Part shown: positions 8,091 through 17,571 of the stretch, piece by piece | Position numbering within the stretch: position 1 is the first letter of the stretch | Layout: the number at the start of each line of letters is the position of its first letter | NCBI GenBank assembly: GCA_013289855.1 | Contig: JABCZD010000004.1 | Location: 1 to 64,000, forward strand | From: Acidobacteriota bacterium | Lineage (GTDB): Bacteria > Acidobacteriota > Terriglobia > Acidiferrales > UBA7541 | Length of the DNA stretch: 64,000 bases | Reading direction: 5' to 3' | Position numbers and translations under genes: made by a program | The notes under the pieces: model-generated | The model's input: the letters and a program-made list of their open reading frames with translations, nothing else | The model's database searches: none | What the model was told of the DNA's origin: nothing

Positions 8091-8164
8091 GTTTCCTCCG
8101 TTGAAGCTGCAAATATCTCAACATCACGAAACTTTTTCTCGTCACAAAAACCCACGGCGGCGTT

Positions 8165-9976
8165 TTATTGCGTCACGGACGAAGCCGCACTCTCGGGTTG
8201 CTGCCGGAACTGAATCTGATACAACTCCGCATACACGCCGCCGGCGGCCATCAGCTCTTCATGAGTGCCCTGCTCTGCGACCACGCCTTCTTTCAATACG
8301 ATAATCTTGTTGGCATCGCGGATGGTGCTCAAGCGGTGCGCAATGGTGATTACCGTCCGACCTTTCATTAGGCGCTGCAACGCTTCCACCACCTTTTTTT
8401 CGGACTCGGTGTCCAGCGCGGCGGTGGGTTCGTCCAGAATGAGAATGGGATTATTGCGAATTAACGCGCGCGCAATGCCGATCCGCTGGCGCTGTCCGCC
8501 GGATAGCGTTTCTCCACGGTCACCCACAATCGAGTCGTAGCCCTGCGGCATTTTGCTAATGAACTCATCGGCGTTGGCGAGTTTGGCAGCTTCCACGATT
8601 TCCTGCCGTGCGGCGCCGCCGCGGCCGTAGGCGATGTTGTCAGCAATGGTCCCACGAAAGAGCACGGTTTCCTGCAGCACATAGCCGATCTGATTGCGCA
8701 ATGCTTGTAAGTCGAAATCGCGAATGTCCACGCCCTCGACCAAGATGCGACCGGCATTCGGATCATAAAAGCGCGGAATCAGGCTGACGATGGTGGACTT
8801 GCCGCCGCCGGTGGGACCGACGATGCCAACCGTTTCCCCAGCTTTAATTTGAAAATGTACGTCTTTCAGAACCGGCTCATCGGCTTTGTAACCGAAGGCG
8901 ACATGTTCGAAGGCAATATCGCCGTTGACGTTGCTGGGAATGAGCGCGTCCGGGCGCTGCGGGATGATGGTGTCCGCTTCCAAAATGGCGCGCAGGCGCT
9001 CGACGCCGACAGCCGTTTGCGCGATGGTGTTGGTCATTTTGGCCAGGTCTTGCACCGGCTTGAAAAACATGGCGAGGTAAGCAAGAAACACGGTGAGCGC
9101 GCCCGCGGTCATCGCGCCTTGCAGGATGAGCGAGGAGCCGCGCCACAACACCACCGCGGTACAACCTGCCACCGTAACCGTGACGATGGGTGAGAGAATG
9201 GCTTTGATTTTGCGCGCTTTGAGCGCGGCGTCGACGGTGGCCTTGCTGACTTCGCTCAACTCTTCCTGCTCCAGATCCTGCCGGCCAAACGCCTTTATGA
9301 CGCGCATGGATTGCAGCCCTTGTTCCACCACGGCGACAATCCGACTCTGCTGTTTTCTTACTTCGTGCGTGGCTTTTTTCACGGCCTTCTTAAAGCGCGA
9401 GAACAGCAGCAGCATAAACGGCGTGACCGCGACGGCGATCAGCGTGAAATCCCAGTTGAGCCAGAACATGACGATGAGCATCGCCACGATGGTGAAGACG
9501 TCCACCAAAATGCCCAGCGTGGACGCGGAGGCGAAGGCCTGAATGGTCTGCACATCAGCCGTGATGGTGCTGAGCAACGAGCCGGTCTCGTGCGTATCGT
9601 AGTAGCTCAACGAGAGCTGCTGCAGATGTTGATATGTGCGCATACGTAGATCGTTAGCGACCCATTGGCCCACGCTGGTGGTGTAGTAATTCGCAAAATA
9701 GGAGGCGATGGCGCCGATTACCGCGATCACCACCACAGCCATGGCGGCGGCCGCCGCTATTTGCATTTTGCCGGTCCCGCGCAACAACGGTTCCAGCAGA
9801 TGGTCCAGCCAATGCGGAAGCTTGTGGCTGCCCACGACATTGTCCAGAACAATTTTCAGCGGCCACGGGCCTGCGACGCTTGCCGCGGTCTGCAGCAGCA
9901 TCCCCGCCAGGATGATGACCAAACTGCCCCAATACGGTCGAACCAAGCTCTTGATCAGCCGATACACGCTTGACAC
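8165..9976 (-). CDS. ABC exporter, fused permease and ATPase (MsbA/lipid-drug type)
   Basis: The product has 603 residues. Six transmembrane helices span about residues 1-310. They are followed by an ATPase domain with Walker A GPTGGGKST (about 385), Q-loop, signature LSGGQRQRIGIARAL (about 488), Walker B ILILDEPTAALD and the switch histidine in IAHRLS. The order TMD-NBD with one polypeptide is that of homodimeric type IV exporters such as MsbA, which move lipids, drugs or peptides outward. The substrate cannot be assigned. GTG at 9976 is preceded by GGGGGA. It is transcribed in the same direction as the PLD-like gene 74 bases downstream, and the two could be co-transcribed, hinting at a lipid link. 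Confidence 0.9.
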   Translation of the reverse strand: MSSVYRLIKSLVRPYWGSLVIILAGMLLQTAASVAGPWPLKIVLDNVVGSHKLPHWLDHLLEPLLRGTGKMQIAAAAAMAVVVIAVIGAIASYFANYYTTSVGQWVANDLRMRTYQHLQQLSLSYYDTHETGSLLSTITADVQTIQAFASASTLGILVDVFTIVAMLIVMFWLNWDFTLIAVAVTPFMLLLFSRFKKAVKKATHEVRKQQSRIVAVVEQGLQSMRVIKAFGRQDLEQEELSEVSKATVDAALKARKIKAILSPIVTVTVAGCTAVVLWRGSSLILQGAMTAGALTVFLAYLAMFFKPVQDLAKMTNTIAQTAVGVERLRAILEADTIIPQRPDALIPSNVNGDIAFEHVAFGYKADEPVLKDVHFQIKAGETVGIVGPTGGGKSTIVSLIPRFYDPNAGRILVEGVDIRDFDLQALRNQIGYVLQETVLFRGTIADNIAYGRGGAARQEIVEAAKLANADEFISKMPQGYDSIVGDRGETLSGGQRQRIGIARALIRNNPILILDEPTAALDTESEKKVVEALQRLMKGRTVITIAHRLSTIRDANKIIVLKEGVVAEQGTHEELMAAGGVYAELYQIQFRQQPESAASSVTQ

Positions 9977-10307
9977 TCCCCCGCAAGAGAGTACCTAAAC
10001 GGGCGAAAAAGCGGCAGCAAAATGACGATTCGCGTCGGCTTGGTGCTTCCGCCCCTAAAATGGCCGAGGTCAGCCCCTTTTGGAATTGGCAAAACTGACA
10101 GGCCCACCCAGTGGTGCGCGGCCTACCGCATCCCTTACAAAGACCTACAGCAACGACCTTATCGCCGATTGACCCGTAACACTCTATCGTCAGGTTCCAG
10201 AAGTCGTTCTCCGGGTCCCTTCGGAAGTCGCCCTCCTCAATCTGGCTGTCCGCGCGCGAAATGCAGCAACGGGCTTCAAGAAAGCTGAACGGGCAGAAAG
10301 AAGCACA
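9977..10307. other. Divergent intergenic region
   Basis: This separates the minus-strand ABC exporter from the plus-strand YXWGXW gene and must hold both promoters. No clear consensus promoter, repeat or RNA gene was found. A long minus-strand frame crosses it but has no homology-like features. Confidence 0.4.
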
Positions 10308-11435
10308 ATGCGCAATCTGTTTAATATTCGAACTGTGTTGTTCTCCGTCTTGTTGCTGGCCATGTCCGTTGCGTCGTTTGGCCAGATCGGTTTTTCCATC
10401 ACTATCGCGCCTCCGATAATCCCGGTCTATGAGCAGCCCATCTGCCCCGCCGACGGTTATCTTTGGACTCCCGGCTATTGGGGCTACGGCGACGAAGGTT
10501 ATTACTGGGTTCCTGGCGACTGGGTTCAAGCGCCGCAAGTAGGCTTCCTCTGGACGCCTGGCTATTGGGGCTGGGGCGGCAACGCGTACGCCTTCCATGA
10601 AGGTTACTGGGGCGAGAGTGTCGGCTTTTACGGCGGCATCAACTACGGCTTCGGCTATGGCGGAAACGGCTACGAAGGCGGCCGCTGGAATAGCGGGCGA
10701 TTCGAATACAACACTTCAGTGAATCGCGTGAACACGACGATGATTCACAACACTTACAACACCAGAGTCGTCGAGAGCAACACGCGCGTCAGCTACAACG
10801 GCGGCACCGGCGGCGTGGAAGCTCGCGCGACCGCGCAGCAAGAAGCTGCCGGACGCGAGCGCCACATCGCTCCAGTCGCGGCGCAGACTACGCGTGCACA
10901 AGAAGCCCGCTCCAACCCGGAACTGCGCGCAACCGCCAACCATGGCAATCCACCAGCCGCGGCCGTGGCCAAGTCCGAGTCGGTGAATGAACACGCCGCG
11001 ACCACAGAAAAAGAACCGGCCAGAGAGCCGGCGAAAGAAGCGGTAGCTCCCAAGGCCGAGGAAAAACCGGCTGCTGTCGCCGCGCGTCCTGCTCCGGCCG
11101 CTCACGCCAGCGACCTAGAAGCGCATAAGAGCACCGCGCCTAACACTGGCAACGCCAAAACCGACCAGAAATACCAGCAGCAACAGAATAGCCTGGCGGC
11201 CAAGCAAACCCAGGATCACCAGAAGCTGGCGCAGCAACAGGAGAAAGAACATCAGAACCTAGCCAAGACGAATGCCAGCGAACCGCAAAAGCAAGCCGTG
11301 GAGCAGCGCCACCAGCAACAGACGCAGCAACTCGAGCAGAAGCACGCCGCGCAAACGCAAAAAGTGCAAACCAAGCAACAACCCGCGAAAGCACCGGCCG
11401 CCGAGTCTCACCCAGCGGCAGAAAAGCCCCACTGA
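10308..11435 (+). CDS. Exported YXWGXW-repeat protein with Gln-rich C-terminal tail
   Basis: The product has 375 residues. A signal peptide (MRNLFNIRTVLFSVLLLAMSVASFG) precedes repeated aromatic modules: GYLWTPGYWGYGDEGYYWVPGDWV, FLWTPGYWGWGGNAYAFHEGYWGES and a Gly/Tyr-rich YGFGYGGNGYEGGRW. These are the YXWGXW/WxxGxW repeats of exported proteins that are common in Acidobacteria and Proteobacteria and have no known biochemical role. Residues ~190-280 are Ala/Pro/Glu-rich. The last ~100 residues are Gln/Lys/His-rich and probably form a coiled coil (QKYQQQQNSLAAKQTQDHQKLAQQ). The likely site is the periplasm or cell surface. An ideal terminator follows 32 bases after the stop, so it is a single-gene transcript. 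Confidence 0.8.
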   Translation: MRNLFNIRTVLFSVLLLAMSVASFGQIGFSITIAPPIIPVYEQPICPADGYLWTPGYWGYGDEGYYWVPGDWVQAPQVGFLWTPGYWGWGGNAYAFHEGYWGESVGFYGGINYGFGYGGNGYEGGRWNSGRFEYNTSVNRVNTTMIHNTYNTRVVESNTRVSYNGGTGGVEARATAQQEAAGRERHIAPVAAQTTRAQEARSNPELRATANHGNPPAAAVAKSESVNEHAATTEKEPAREPAKEAVAPKAEEKPAAVAARPAPAAHASDLEAHKSTAPNTGNAKTDQKYQQQQNSLAAKQTQDHQKLAQQQEKEHQNLAKTNASEPQKQAVEQRHQQQTQQLEQKHAAQTQKVQTKQQPAKAPAAESHPAAEKPH

Positions 11436-11467
11436 TCGCGCTTGAAAATGTTGCAGAGTTTCGCAGA

Positions 11468-11497
11468 GGCCGGGCTTTTCCGCCCGGCCTTTTTTTT
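11468..11497 (+). terminator. Rho-independent terminator
   Basis: GGCCGGGC and GCCCGGCC pair perfectly around a six-base loop and are followed by eight T residues. It ends the YXWGXW-protein transcript. Confidence 0.92.
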
Positions 11498-11673
11498 CCG
11501 CAGCCGCGTCACCAATAGACAAGCCACTGATACGCAAACTTCCTTGGTGTTATACCGCGATCTCCGGATAGCCCGCTCGTTGCCGCTGCGCAATTATCGG
11601 GACGCAGTTGGAACCCCAAGACTCTGAAGCGCGCTAGTTTCCCGCGCGTCGTTTCGGAAATACAGGAGGCAAC

Positions 11674-11844
11674 ATGCTTTATTACGCGCTGGTGGCTTTA
11701 GTCATAGCGATCATTGCCGGAATTTTGGGCTTCGGCGGAATCGCATTCGCGGCGGTCGGTATCGCAAAGATTCTATTCTTCGTCTTCCTGGTTATTTTCC
11801 TCATCACGATGCTAAGTCACTTGACGCGGGGCACGCGGGTCTAA
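11674..11844 (+). CDS. DUF1328 (YtjA-like) small membrane protein, copy 1
   Basis: This 56-residue protein has two hydrophobic helices separated by a Gly-rich turn ([16 protein letters not shown] then [15 protein letters not shown]) and a short basic tail. It belongs to the DUF1328/YtjA family of small inner-membrane proteins, often stress-induced, with no known mechanism. AGGAGG lies seven bases before the ATG. A second copy at 21355-21528 shares the first ~35 residues almost exactly. The DNA upstream of both is also related over ~100 bases, so they come from a duplication that included the promoter region. Confidence 0.85.
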   Translation: MLYYALVALVIAIIAGILGFGGIAFAAVGIAKILFFVFLVIFLITMLSHLTRGTRV

Positions 11845-12045
11845 AGAACTGGTTCGAGACTCGCCTGCGCATGACGGAAATTCCCATGGATGGATTTCGC
11901 GCGCCGAGGCGATTTTAGGCGATAGCGCGCGCACTGCGTCCGCCAATCGTACGTCCGAGCTCTCGACGGCCGCGTCAAACACGAACTCGTGTTGTTGGGC
12001 CGCGCCGTCGAGTAGTTTGGCTTCTAAGAAATACACCAGCTTCAC
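11812..12045 (-). CDS. Possible small hypothetical protein
   Basis: The open frame of 77 residues begins at GTG and reads [20 protein letters not shown], continuing with [20 protein letters not shown] and ending in a basic tail. The first 60 residues have a protein-like alternation of hydrophobic and acidic positions. The end overlaps the DUF1328 gene on the opposite strand by 33 bases, and the ribosome-binding site is weak. It is listed because no other gene explains 11845-12045, but it may be spurious. Confidence 0.3.
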   Translation of the reverse strand: MKLVYFLEAKLLDGAAQQHEFVFDAAVESSDVRLADAVRALSPKIASAREIHPWEFPSCAGESRTSSLDPRAPRQVT

Positions 12046-12152
12046 CCAATCTTCAAAATAAAAACTTCGCCAAAGCGGCGGGGATGTGAACGACAGCGAA
12101 TGCTGTTCGCGAGATGTGGTTTATACTCCCTTTCAGTCGAAAGGTGGCTGGA

Positions 12153-12728
12153 ATGTCGCAAATATTTTGTGTTGTTGCGAGTCTGTGGTTGCTGGTAGCT
12201 GGCGCGAGTTTCCAGCAAAGTTCCCCGCCGCAAAGCGCCCCCACTCCTGCACCAGGCGCCGCACTTGAAGCAAATCCCGCTGACGTAGCATCGCCTGATG
12301 GGATTATCGCGGCGACGTATCAGGTCATCTCTGGTCCGGCGGGTCAAACGCGAGATTGGAATCGCATGCGTTCGTTATTTCATCCGAGCGCACGCCTCAT
12401 CCGCACTGGCGCGCAAGAAGGCGGGGGAATGACGGCAACGTCATTCACTCTAGAGGAGTACATCGAACGTGCCAGCGGTTATTTCATGAAGAACGGTTTC
12501 TGGGAAAAAGAAACGGCTCGCCGCGCGGAGCAGTGGGGCAACATCTTCGAGGCGTTCAGCACTTATGAGTCACGGCACGATGCCAAAGACGCCGCGCCCT
12601 TTGCGAGAGGGATCAATAGTTTTCAATTATTTTTCGATGGAAAGCGCTGGTGGGTGCTCACAATTTTCTGGCAAGAAGAAACGCCCAATAATCCTCTGCC
12701 AGCGGAATTCCTCCCACATGGTAAATAA
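12153..12728 (+). CDS. Secreted NTF2/SnoaL-fold-like protein of unknown function
   Basis: The product has 191 residues. A signal peptide (MSQIFCVVASLWLLVAGASF) is followed by a Pro/Ala-rich linker. The domain begins DGIIAATYQVISGPAGQTRDWNRMRSLFHPSARL. That opening, with 'DWxxxxxLFHPxAxL', and the closing 'INSFQLFFDGKRWWVLTIFWQEE' are typical of NTF2/SnoaL-like cone folds. Family members are small hydrolases, cyclases or binding proteins. No catalytic set is obvious here. The ATG at 12153 is preferred over 12114, because AAAGGTGG precedes it and the signal peptide then starts correctly. Confidence 0.7.
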   Translation: MSQIFCVVASLWLLVAGASFQQSSPPQSAPTPAPGAALEANPADVASPDGIIAATYQVISGPAGQTRDWNRMRSLFHPSARLIRTGAQEGGGMTATSFTLEEYIERASGYFMKNGFWEKETARRAEQWGNIFEAFSTYESRHDAKDAAPFARGINSFQLFFDGKRWWVLTIFWQEETPNNPLPAEFLPHGK

Positions 12729-12910
12729 GCTTGGCGCGCAACATTCCAGCTGTGGTTGTAACCTTGATTGAAACCAACGTGCTGCACGATGGCTTGTACC
12801 GCGGTCTAAAGGCATTGAGTTTGGGGAAACAAAAAAAACCATGCCACTCGTTCAGATTGTGGATTCAGATTCTGGAGCCGGCGAGGGGTTCCTTGATTGC
12901 TCCGACATGC

Positions 12911-13372
12911 TCAGTCTCTGAGATCCGCAAACCGACGACGGATCAACATTTGGACGATCGCGAAAACGATCGCGGTCGAGACGCCGAACATTAAGCATCC
13001 GTCGGCTGCTTCCAGCGGCCCCAGCAATCTCCACGAAGGGCTCATAATCAAATCACCGTAACCTAAAGTGGTGTAATTCACCGCGGAGTGGTAGTACGCG
13101 GTCCCGAATTCTGAAAATTCTCCGCACATTACGAACAGAACCGCCCACAAGGCGACTTCCACCAAGTGCGCCACGAGCACGAAAAACATTGCCTGCGCAA
13201 CAATGGCAAGATCAATCCAAAAGATTCTACCCGCGAGGCCGCGGTTATTTTCACGGCGCACGAAGCTTACCGTCGCGATCACCGCCAACCCGTGGACAAA
13301 GATCGTGCATAGCACCACGCATGTGCCAACCAGCAATGGAATCAGGATCGCGATGTGGTGGATTTGCGGCAT
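12911..13372 (-). CDS. Two-pore-helix potassium channel-like membrane protein
   Basis: The product has 153 residues from the ATG at 13372 (a TTG four codons earlier is the alternative). Hydrophobic segments fall at about residues 7-35, 50-83 and 118-140. Between the last two is a pore loop with the selectivity filter T-L-G-Y-G-D at 102-107 (YTTLGYGDL). This is the Ion_trans_2 (KcsA-like) pore pattern. It lacks a C-terminal regulatory RCK or cyclic-nucleotide domain, so gating cannot be predicted. The short size makes it a minimal K+-channel subunit that would act as a tetramer. It stands alone. Confidence 0.78.
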   Translation of the reverse strand: MPQIHHIAILIPLLVGTCVVLCTIFVHGLAVIATVSFVRRENNRGLAGRIFWIDLAIVAQAMFFVLVAHLVEVALWAVLFVMCGEFSEFGTAYYHSAVNYTTLGYGDLIMSPSWRLLGPLEAADGCLMFGVSTAIVFAIVQMLIRRRFADLRD

Positions 13373-13543
13373 TCCCTGCCCCAAGACGGCACGGCGTAGT
13401 GACTTCTACAGCCTGCTAACGATGACACAGACTTGACCTGGTTGGTGTTTTTTTGCACGGTCGGAACTAATCGAAAACGCCCTGTTTTATGGCCCTGCTC
13501 AGTGTGGTTAGCGGCGTAAGGACAACAGAATCATCGAGGAATC

Positions 13544-13617
13544 TGGAGCGGGCGATGGGAATCGAACCCACGTCCGAAGCTTGGGAAGCTTCTATACTGC
13601 CATTGTACGACGCCCGC
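13544..13617 (-). tRNA. tRNA-Gly(CCC)
   Basis: The 74 bases include an encoded CCA end. The acceptor arms GCGGGCG and CGCCCGC pair perfectly. The anticodon stem GAAGC/GCTTC encloses the loop TTCCCAA with anticodon CCC. The T arm GTGGG-TTCGATT-CCCAT is canonical. Overall it closely resembles E. coli glyU. Confidence 0.95.
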
Positions 13618-13756
13618 TCTTTGTTTCTGATTGTACTCAGGAATTGATTTTCCGTATAGTGCTTTGCGAATTCGTCCTGCTTGTCCCATCCTCCACCCTT
13701 TTCCATAAACTCGGTCAGAGGGCGCTGAACGTCATCGAAATATCGACCAAAATGAG

Positions 13757-13784
13757 CGAAGCCCCGCCCCGTGACGGGGCTTCG
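13757..13784 (-). terminator. Possible terminator hairpin after the S53 protease
   Basis: CGAAGCCCCG and CGGGGCTTCG form a perfect ten-base-pair stem around eight bases, about 40 bases downstream of the minus-strand protease stop. Only a short T-rich stretch follows on that strand, so termination strength is uncertain. Confidence 0.5.
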
Positions 13785-13821
13785 TCATTGCACACGCGAT
13801 CGCTTGCTCACGGTCCTTCCG

Positions 13822-16800
13822 TTAGTTGGTCACTGTAACCACCAACGGAATTGTCTTTGCCGTGCTTCCCGCGCCCGCCGACGCGGTCACGTTCACCACG
13901 TAGGTCGCCGTCTGAGGGGTCGCCGGTGTCGAATTGCTGGAACCGCAGCCAACCGCGAAGAGAGACAGCGTCGCAAGAATCGCCGCCGCTCCAAACAAGC
14001 GCTTCAGTTTTTTGCGACGGCCAAACGGCAACAGCAACCCCGCAAGAGCCAGCGTTGAGGCAACGCGCCACACATTGAGCTTCGCCACCGCACTTGCGGC
14101 AACAACGCTAGCGCCCACGGTTACCTTCACCACGCCCGCATCGACCCCATCCAGCGTGACCGAAGACGGCGCGAGCGCACACGTCAGCTTCGCGGGCAGG
14201 CTTCCGCAACTGAACGACACCGTTTGCGTGGAACCACCCAGAGGTATCACGCTGATCGTGGCCACGCCCGCTTGTCCGCCGCTCAGCATCAAGCTCGCGG
14301 GCTGCGCTTGCATCGTGTAGTCGAACACCATCTCCGTGATCGGGCCACCCGTCGACGCCGAGACCAGCGCATCGCCGGCATAATTTGCCGAGAGTGAATG
14401 GGCCCCGGCAGCAAGCGTGCTGATCGCAAGATTCGCCGTGCCCGTTCCGTCGAGCTTCACCGTCCCGATGGTGTTGTTACCGTCTACAAAAACGACGTTG
14501 CCGGTGGCGGTGTACGACCGCACGTCGGAAGTTACCTGCGCGGTAAGATTAATCGTCCCTCCCACAACGGTGCTCGCGACGTCCGCAAAAAAGTTCACGG
14601 ACCCCGGCGTGTTTGCGTTTACCGTAATATTTCCAGTGCTAGTAGACGCGTTCACGTTGCTATCGCCGGTAAAGCTCACGCGAATCAAGTGCTGGCCCGC
14701 GGTTTTGAATGTCGCCGGAAAGGTGAAGGAGTCGCAGTATTGTTGGCTGACCGTGATCGCTGGTCCCAGAGATACCGCCGTCCCGCTGGTGTAATCGCTG
14801 ATGCTGACCGTTCCGCCATAAGGAGCGCAGCCGTTATTCGCCAGCACGATTTGTCCGTCAATGTTCACAGGAATGTTTGGAACCGCGGTGCCGTCCAGGA
14901 ATACGTCGGCGACAACCGAATCTTCCTTGGTGATGTTCACGGTGTACGCGGCCTGGCTGCTGTTGAAGCTGCTATCGCCCGGATAGGAAGCTTGCAGTTG
15001 GTGCGCTCCCGCCGTGAGCCCAGCAGTAAGGTTGGGCAGCACGCTGGACTGTCCGGTGGGCTTCGCGCCATCGCCAAACACGATAGCATTCTCTCCGTAG
15101 TTCAAAATCAGCGTGCCCGGCGTCGCAAAGTCTTTCGTCGTCGTGGTGGCCGGATTGCCATCCACCAGCAAATTGATCGTCCCCGTAGGATGCCCGTAGC
15201 CGGAATTTCCGCCCACGGCGATCCACAAAGTTACAGGCTCGCCGTATGACACAGAAAGTGGCGTTTGGATGAAATACCCTCCGGCAAGTCCACCCATCAG
15301 CGTTTGACTGGCCTCCGGCGTCACCGTAACGTTCACAGCATTCGATGTGCTCGAATAATATTTGCCATCTCCGCTGTAACGCGCCGTGATGCCATAAGTC
15401 CCACCCGGCACCGTTGGCGTCGCAATGGTGGCAGTGCCGCTGGAGCCGGATGTGGCAAGCGCGGTTGCGCCCACTCCAAGAGCATTCCCAGTGCTGGGGT
15501 CGGTGGACAAAAGCGAAACCGCTCCCGTCGGCGCCGCGCATCCGCCGCCCGTGCAGGTCACTTTAGCTTTGAAGGTGATCGGCGTGCCGTGAACCACGGT
15601 GGTCGCCTGTCCACTTCCGAGCGCCAGCGTCGTCGCCGACCCCGCGGTAGCCGCCGCACTAGCCCACTTGGTGACCAGCGCATTCGCGTCGAAGGAACCG
15701 AGACCGGTGGCTAGGTCATAACCAGGTCCGGCGGAATAGCCCACGGTGAATTGTCCATTAGTGTCGGGCACTTTATTGTCGCCCTTGGTGATGTCGTGAT
15801 AAATGCCCACAGTCGCGGCCAATTTGTAAATTACGTAGTTGGCCAGGCCTTGTGGCTTTCCCCCCGATTGCTGCAGCACCAGCGCCATGATTCCCGCGGC
15901 CGATGGACTGGACGCCGAGGTACCTCCTACAGGGAAGACACCGATAAATTCTGGATCGCTGCAACTTGCTTCGAAACATAGCGCATAGCCGGTATGCCCC
16001 GCGGCCGCTAACGAAATATCCGGCAAGTCGCGTTTACCGTCGTTCGGCACGCCGGTCGCGCTCTGCCAGTTCGGCTTGTTATACAGCGTGCTGACGCCGC
16101 CGCTGCCGGCCCACAGCGAAACAGAGAAAGGATCGTTGCTGCTCTCGTTCCAAACAATTTCCGGAATGTAACTGAGCACGGACTGCAGCGTGGTGGGATC
16201 CCCGGTGATGGCCCAATACAGATCGTTATTCGCCACATCATCGAACTGCGTGCCCCCCACCGCTACGTTGTACGGAGTGGAAGCCAGGCCGTTCACCGCC
16301 AAGCCCCCCGACGCGAACAAACCGCTGCTTTGCGAGTCGCACCCCGCTCCCCCATTGTCACCCGCGGAAACAAACGATGTGATGCCCTGCGCGGCGGCTT
16401 GTTGCCAAAGTGAATTGTAGAATGCCGTTTGCACGCTGCTCATATTTTGTTCGCAGGTGCCAAAACTCGTGCTCATAATCGGGGCGAGGTTGTGGTCCAC
16501 GATGTACGCCGCGGAAATGTCCACGCCATCGGCAAAGTTGCTTTGCGACGCCACCGCGACGATGTGCGCCCCGGGAGCCACCGCGCCAGCCCACGTCACG
16601 TCCAGCAGCGCTTCGATCGTGTCGTCGTACGATTGCACCTGGGGGTCATCGCCATTGATGATCATTTCCGGATCATTCGGCGGAAGGCCCATCACGTTGC
16701 GAAAATCGCGGATATCTTGAATGCCGTCGATATTGTAGTAGGGGTCGGCCAAACTGCTCCGGCTGACAATCGCGATCGACTCTCCGGTGCCGTCAATGCC

Positions 16801-17571
16801 CGCCGCATACAGCGGCTTGACGTTATAAATGGTGGCGAAATCGGCAGGGCCCATGAAGTGCTGCCCATACTGACCTTCGATCTTTCCCGTTTTCCTGTCG
16901 ATCCCGATTTTCGCGCCAATCTTGAGGTTCGGCAGACGTGGATCGCTATGCAGCCGCACCACGCCCTTGACCACCTGCGCCAGCGCCGATGGAACCTGCA
17001 TGTCGGTCGCATTAGCGATGAACTTGATGTTCTTGTAGCTGTAGTTGTGCATCTCCGTCGCAAACGCCTGCTCTACCTGCCCCACGGTTCCGCTGAAAAC
17101 AATAAACCGCCGGCTCTGCGATATCTCGTGCACCGTCAGCCCCTGCGTTTGCAACCACTGCTGCACCTTCGTGGCGTCTTCATCGGCCACGCCAAATTGC
17201 GCGCCATACTGCGCCGGCGTCAGCCACTTGTGATACGAAGGCGACGAGGAATCGTGCAACGCCGCGACCAAGTCTGCCGCCTGTTGCTCTTGCTCCGCGC
17301 TCGGCGAAAGCATCAACAGCATTCGTCCCAGGCTCTGCCCGCCAGCCATGCGCCCGTTATCGACGCTGGCTTTCACCAATGGCGACGCCGAACCGGTGAC
17401 CGTGGTGCGCTCGTCATCCTTAATCGAAGAAAGAATGCGAGACCGCGCTTGCGTCCCCGCCTGCGCCCCCGCCGGCGCTGGTGTTTGTGCCTGAAGTCCG
17501 CCTGCTACAAATAGAAGTGCGAATAAACAGAGAATATAAATGTATTGTTTTGCGCGAAGACTGTGAGTCAA
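13822..17571 (-). CDS. Secreted S53 (kumamolisin-type) serine-carboxyl protease with Ig-like repeats
   Basis: The product has 1249 residues. Order: signal peptide (to about residue 29); pro-kumamolisin activation domain (about 60-215, with ALHDSSSPSYHKWLTPAQYGAQFG); S53 catalytic domain (about 235-640) with E320 and D324 (DDTIEALLDVTW), the oxyanion aspartate in SAGDNGG (about 405) and the nucleophile S552 in GGTSASSP; then at least four Ig-like bacterial domains (TVTPEASQT, VNITKED, ITVNANTPG borders). The C-terminus has a hydrophobic helix followed by a basic GRRKKLKR segment and a further hydrophobic LATLSLFAVGCGSS stretch, possibly a sorting or anchoring signal. Such proteases are abundant in Acidobacteria and work at acid pH outside the cell. 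The TTG start is preceded by AGGAGG. It is monocistronic. Confidence 0.92.
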   Translation of the reverse strand: MTHSLRAKQYIYILCLFALLFVAGGLQAQTPAPAGAQAGTQARSRILSSIKDDERTTVTGSASPLVKASVDNGRMAGGQSLGRMLLMLSPSAEQEQQAADLVAALHDSSSPSYHKWLTPAQYGAQFGVADEDATKVQQWLQTQGLTVHEISQSRRFIVFSGTVGQVEQAFATEMHNYSYKNIKFIANATDMQVPSALAQVVKGVVRLHSDPRLPNLKIGAKIGIDRKTGKIEGQYGQHFMGPADFATIYNVKPLYAAGIDGTGESIAIVSRSSLADPYYNIDGIQDIRDFRNVMGLPPNDPEMIINGDDPQVQSYDDTIEALLDVTWAGAVAPGAHIVAVASQSNFADGVDISAAYIVDHNLAPIMSTSFGTCEQNMSSVQTAFYNSLWQQAAAQGITSFVSAGDNGGAGCDSQSSGLFASGGLAVNGLASTPYNVAVGGTQFDDVANNDLYWAITGDPTTLQSVLSYIPEIVWNESSNDPFSVSLWAGSGGVSTLYNKPNWQSATGVPNDGKRDLPDISLAAAGHTGYALCFEASCSDPEFIGVFPVGGTSASSPSAAGIMALVLQQSGGKPQGLANYVIYKLAATVGIYHDITKGDNKVPDTNGQFTVGYSAGPGYDLATGLGSFDANALVTKWASAAATAGSATTLALGSGQATTVVHGTPITFKAKVTCTGGGCAAPTGAVSLLSTDPSTGNALGVGATALATSGSSGTATIATPTVPGGTYGITARYSGDGKYYSSTSNAVNVTVTPEASQTLMGGLAGGYFIQTPLSVSYGEPVTLWIAVGGNSGYGHPTGTINLLVDGNPATTTTKDFATPGTLILNYGENAIVFGDGAKPTGQSSVLPNLTAGLTAGAHQLQASYPGDSSFNSSQAAYTVNITKEDSVVADVFLDGTAVPNIPVNIDGQIVLANNGCAPYGGTVSISDYTSGTAVSLGPAITVSQQYCDSFTFPATFKTAGQHLIRVSFTGDSNVNASTSTGNITVNANTPGSVNFFADVASTVVGGTINLTAQVTSDVRSYTATGNVVFVDGNNTIGTVKLDGTGTANLAISTLAAGAHSLSANYAGDALVSASTGGPITEMVFDYTMQAQPASLMLSGGQAGVATISVIPLGGSTQTVSFSCGSLPAKLTCALAPSSVTLDGVDAGVVKVTVGASVVAASAVAKLNVWRVASTLALAGLLLPFGRRKKLKRLFGAAAILATLSLFAVGCGSSNSTPATPQTATYVVNVTASAGAGSTAKTIPLVVTVTN

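Noticed and set aside
9654..10598. Long minus-strand open frame over the divergent region and ABC exporter start
   Set aside because: It overlaps the real exporter in another frame and its sequence is low in hydrophobic structure and rich in Arg/Gly, as expected of an antisense shadow.
13544..13617. tRNA-associated integration site for an island
   Set aside because: No integrase gene and no repeated tRNA 3' end were found on either side of tRNA-Gly.
16429..17514. 361-codon plus-strand open frame
   Set aside because: It is the antisense of the S53 protease; composition is Arg/His/Val-rich with no domain. High GC creates such frames.
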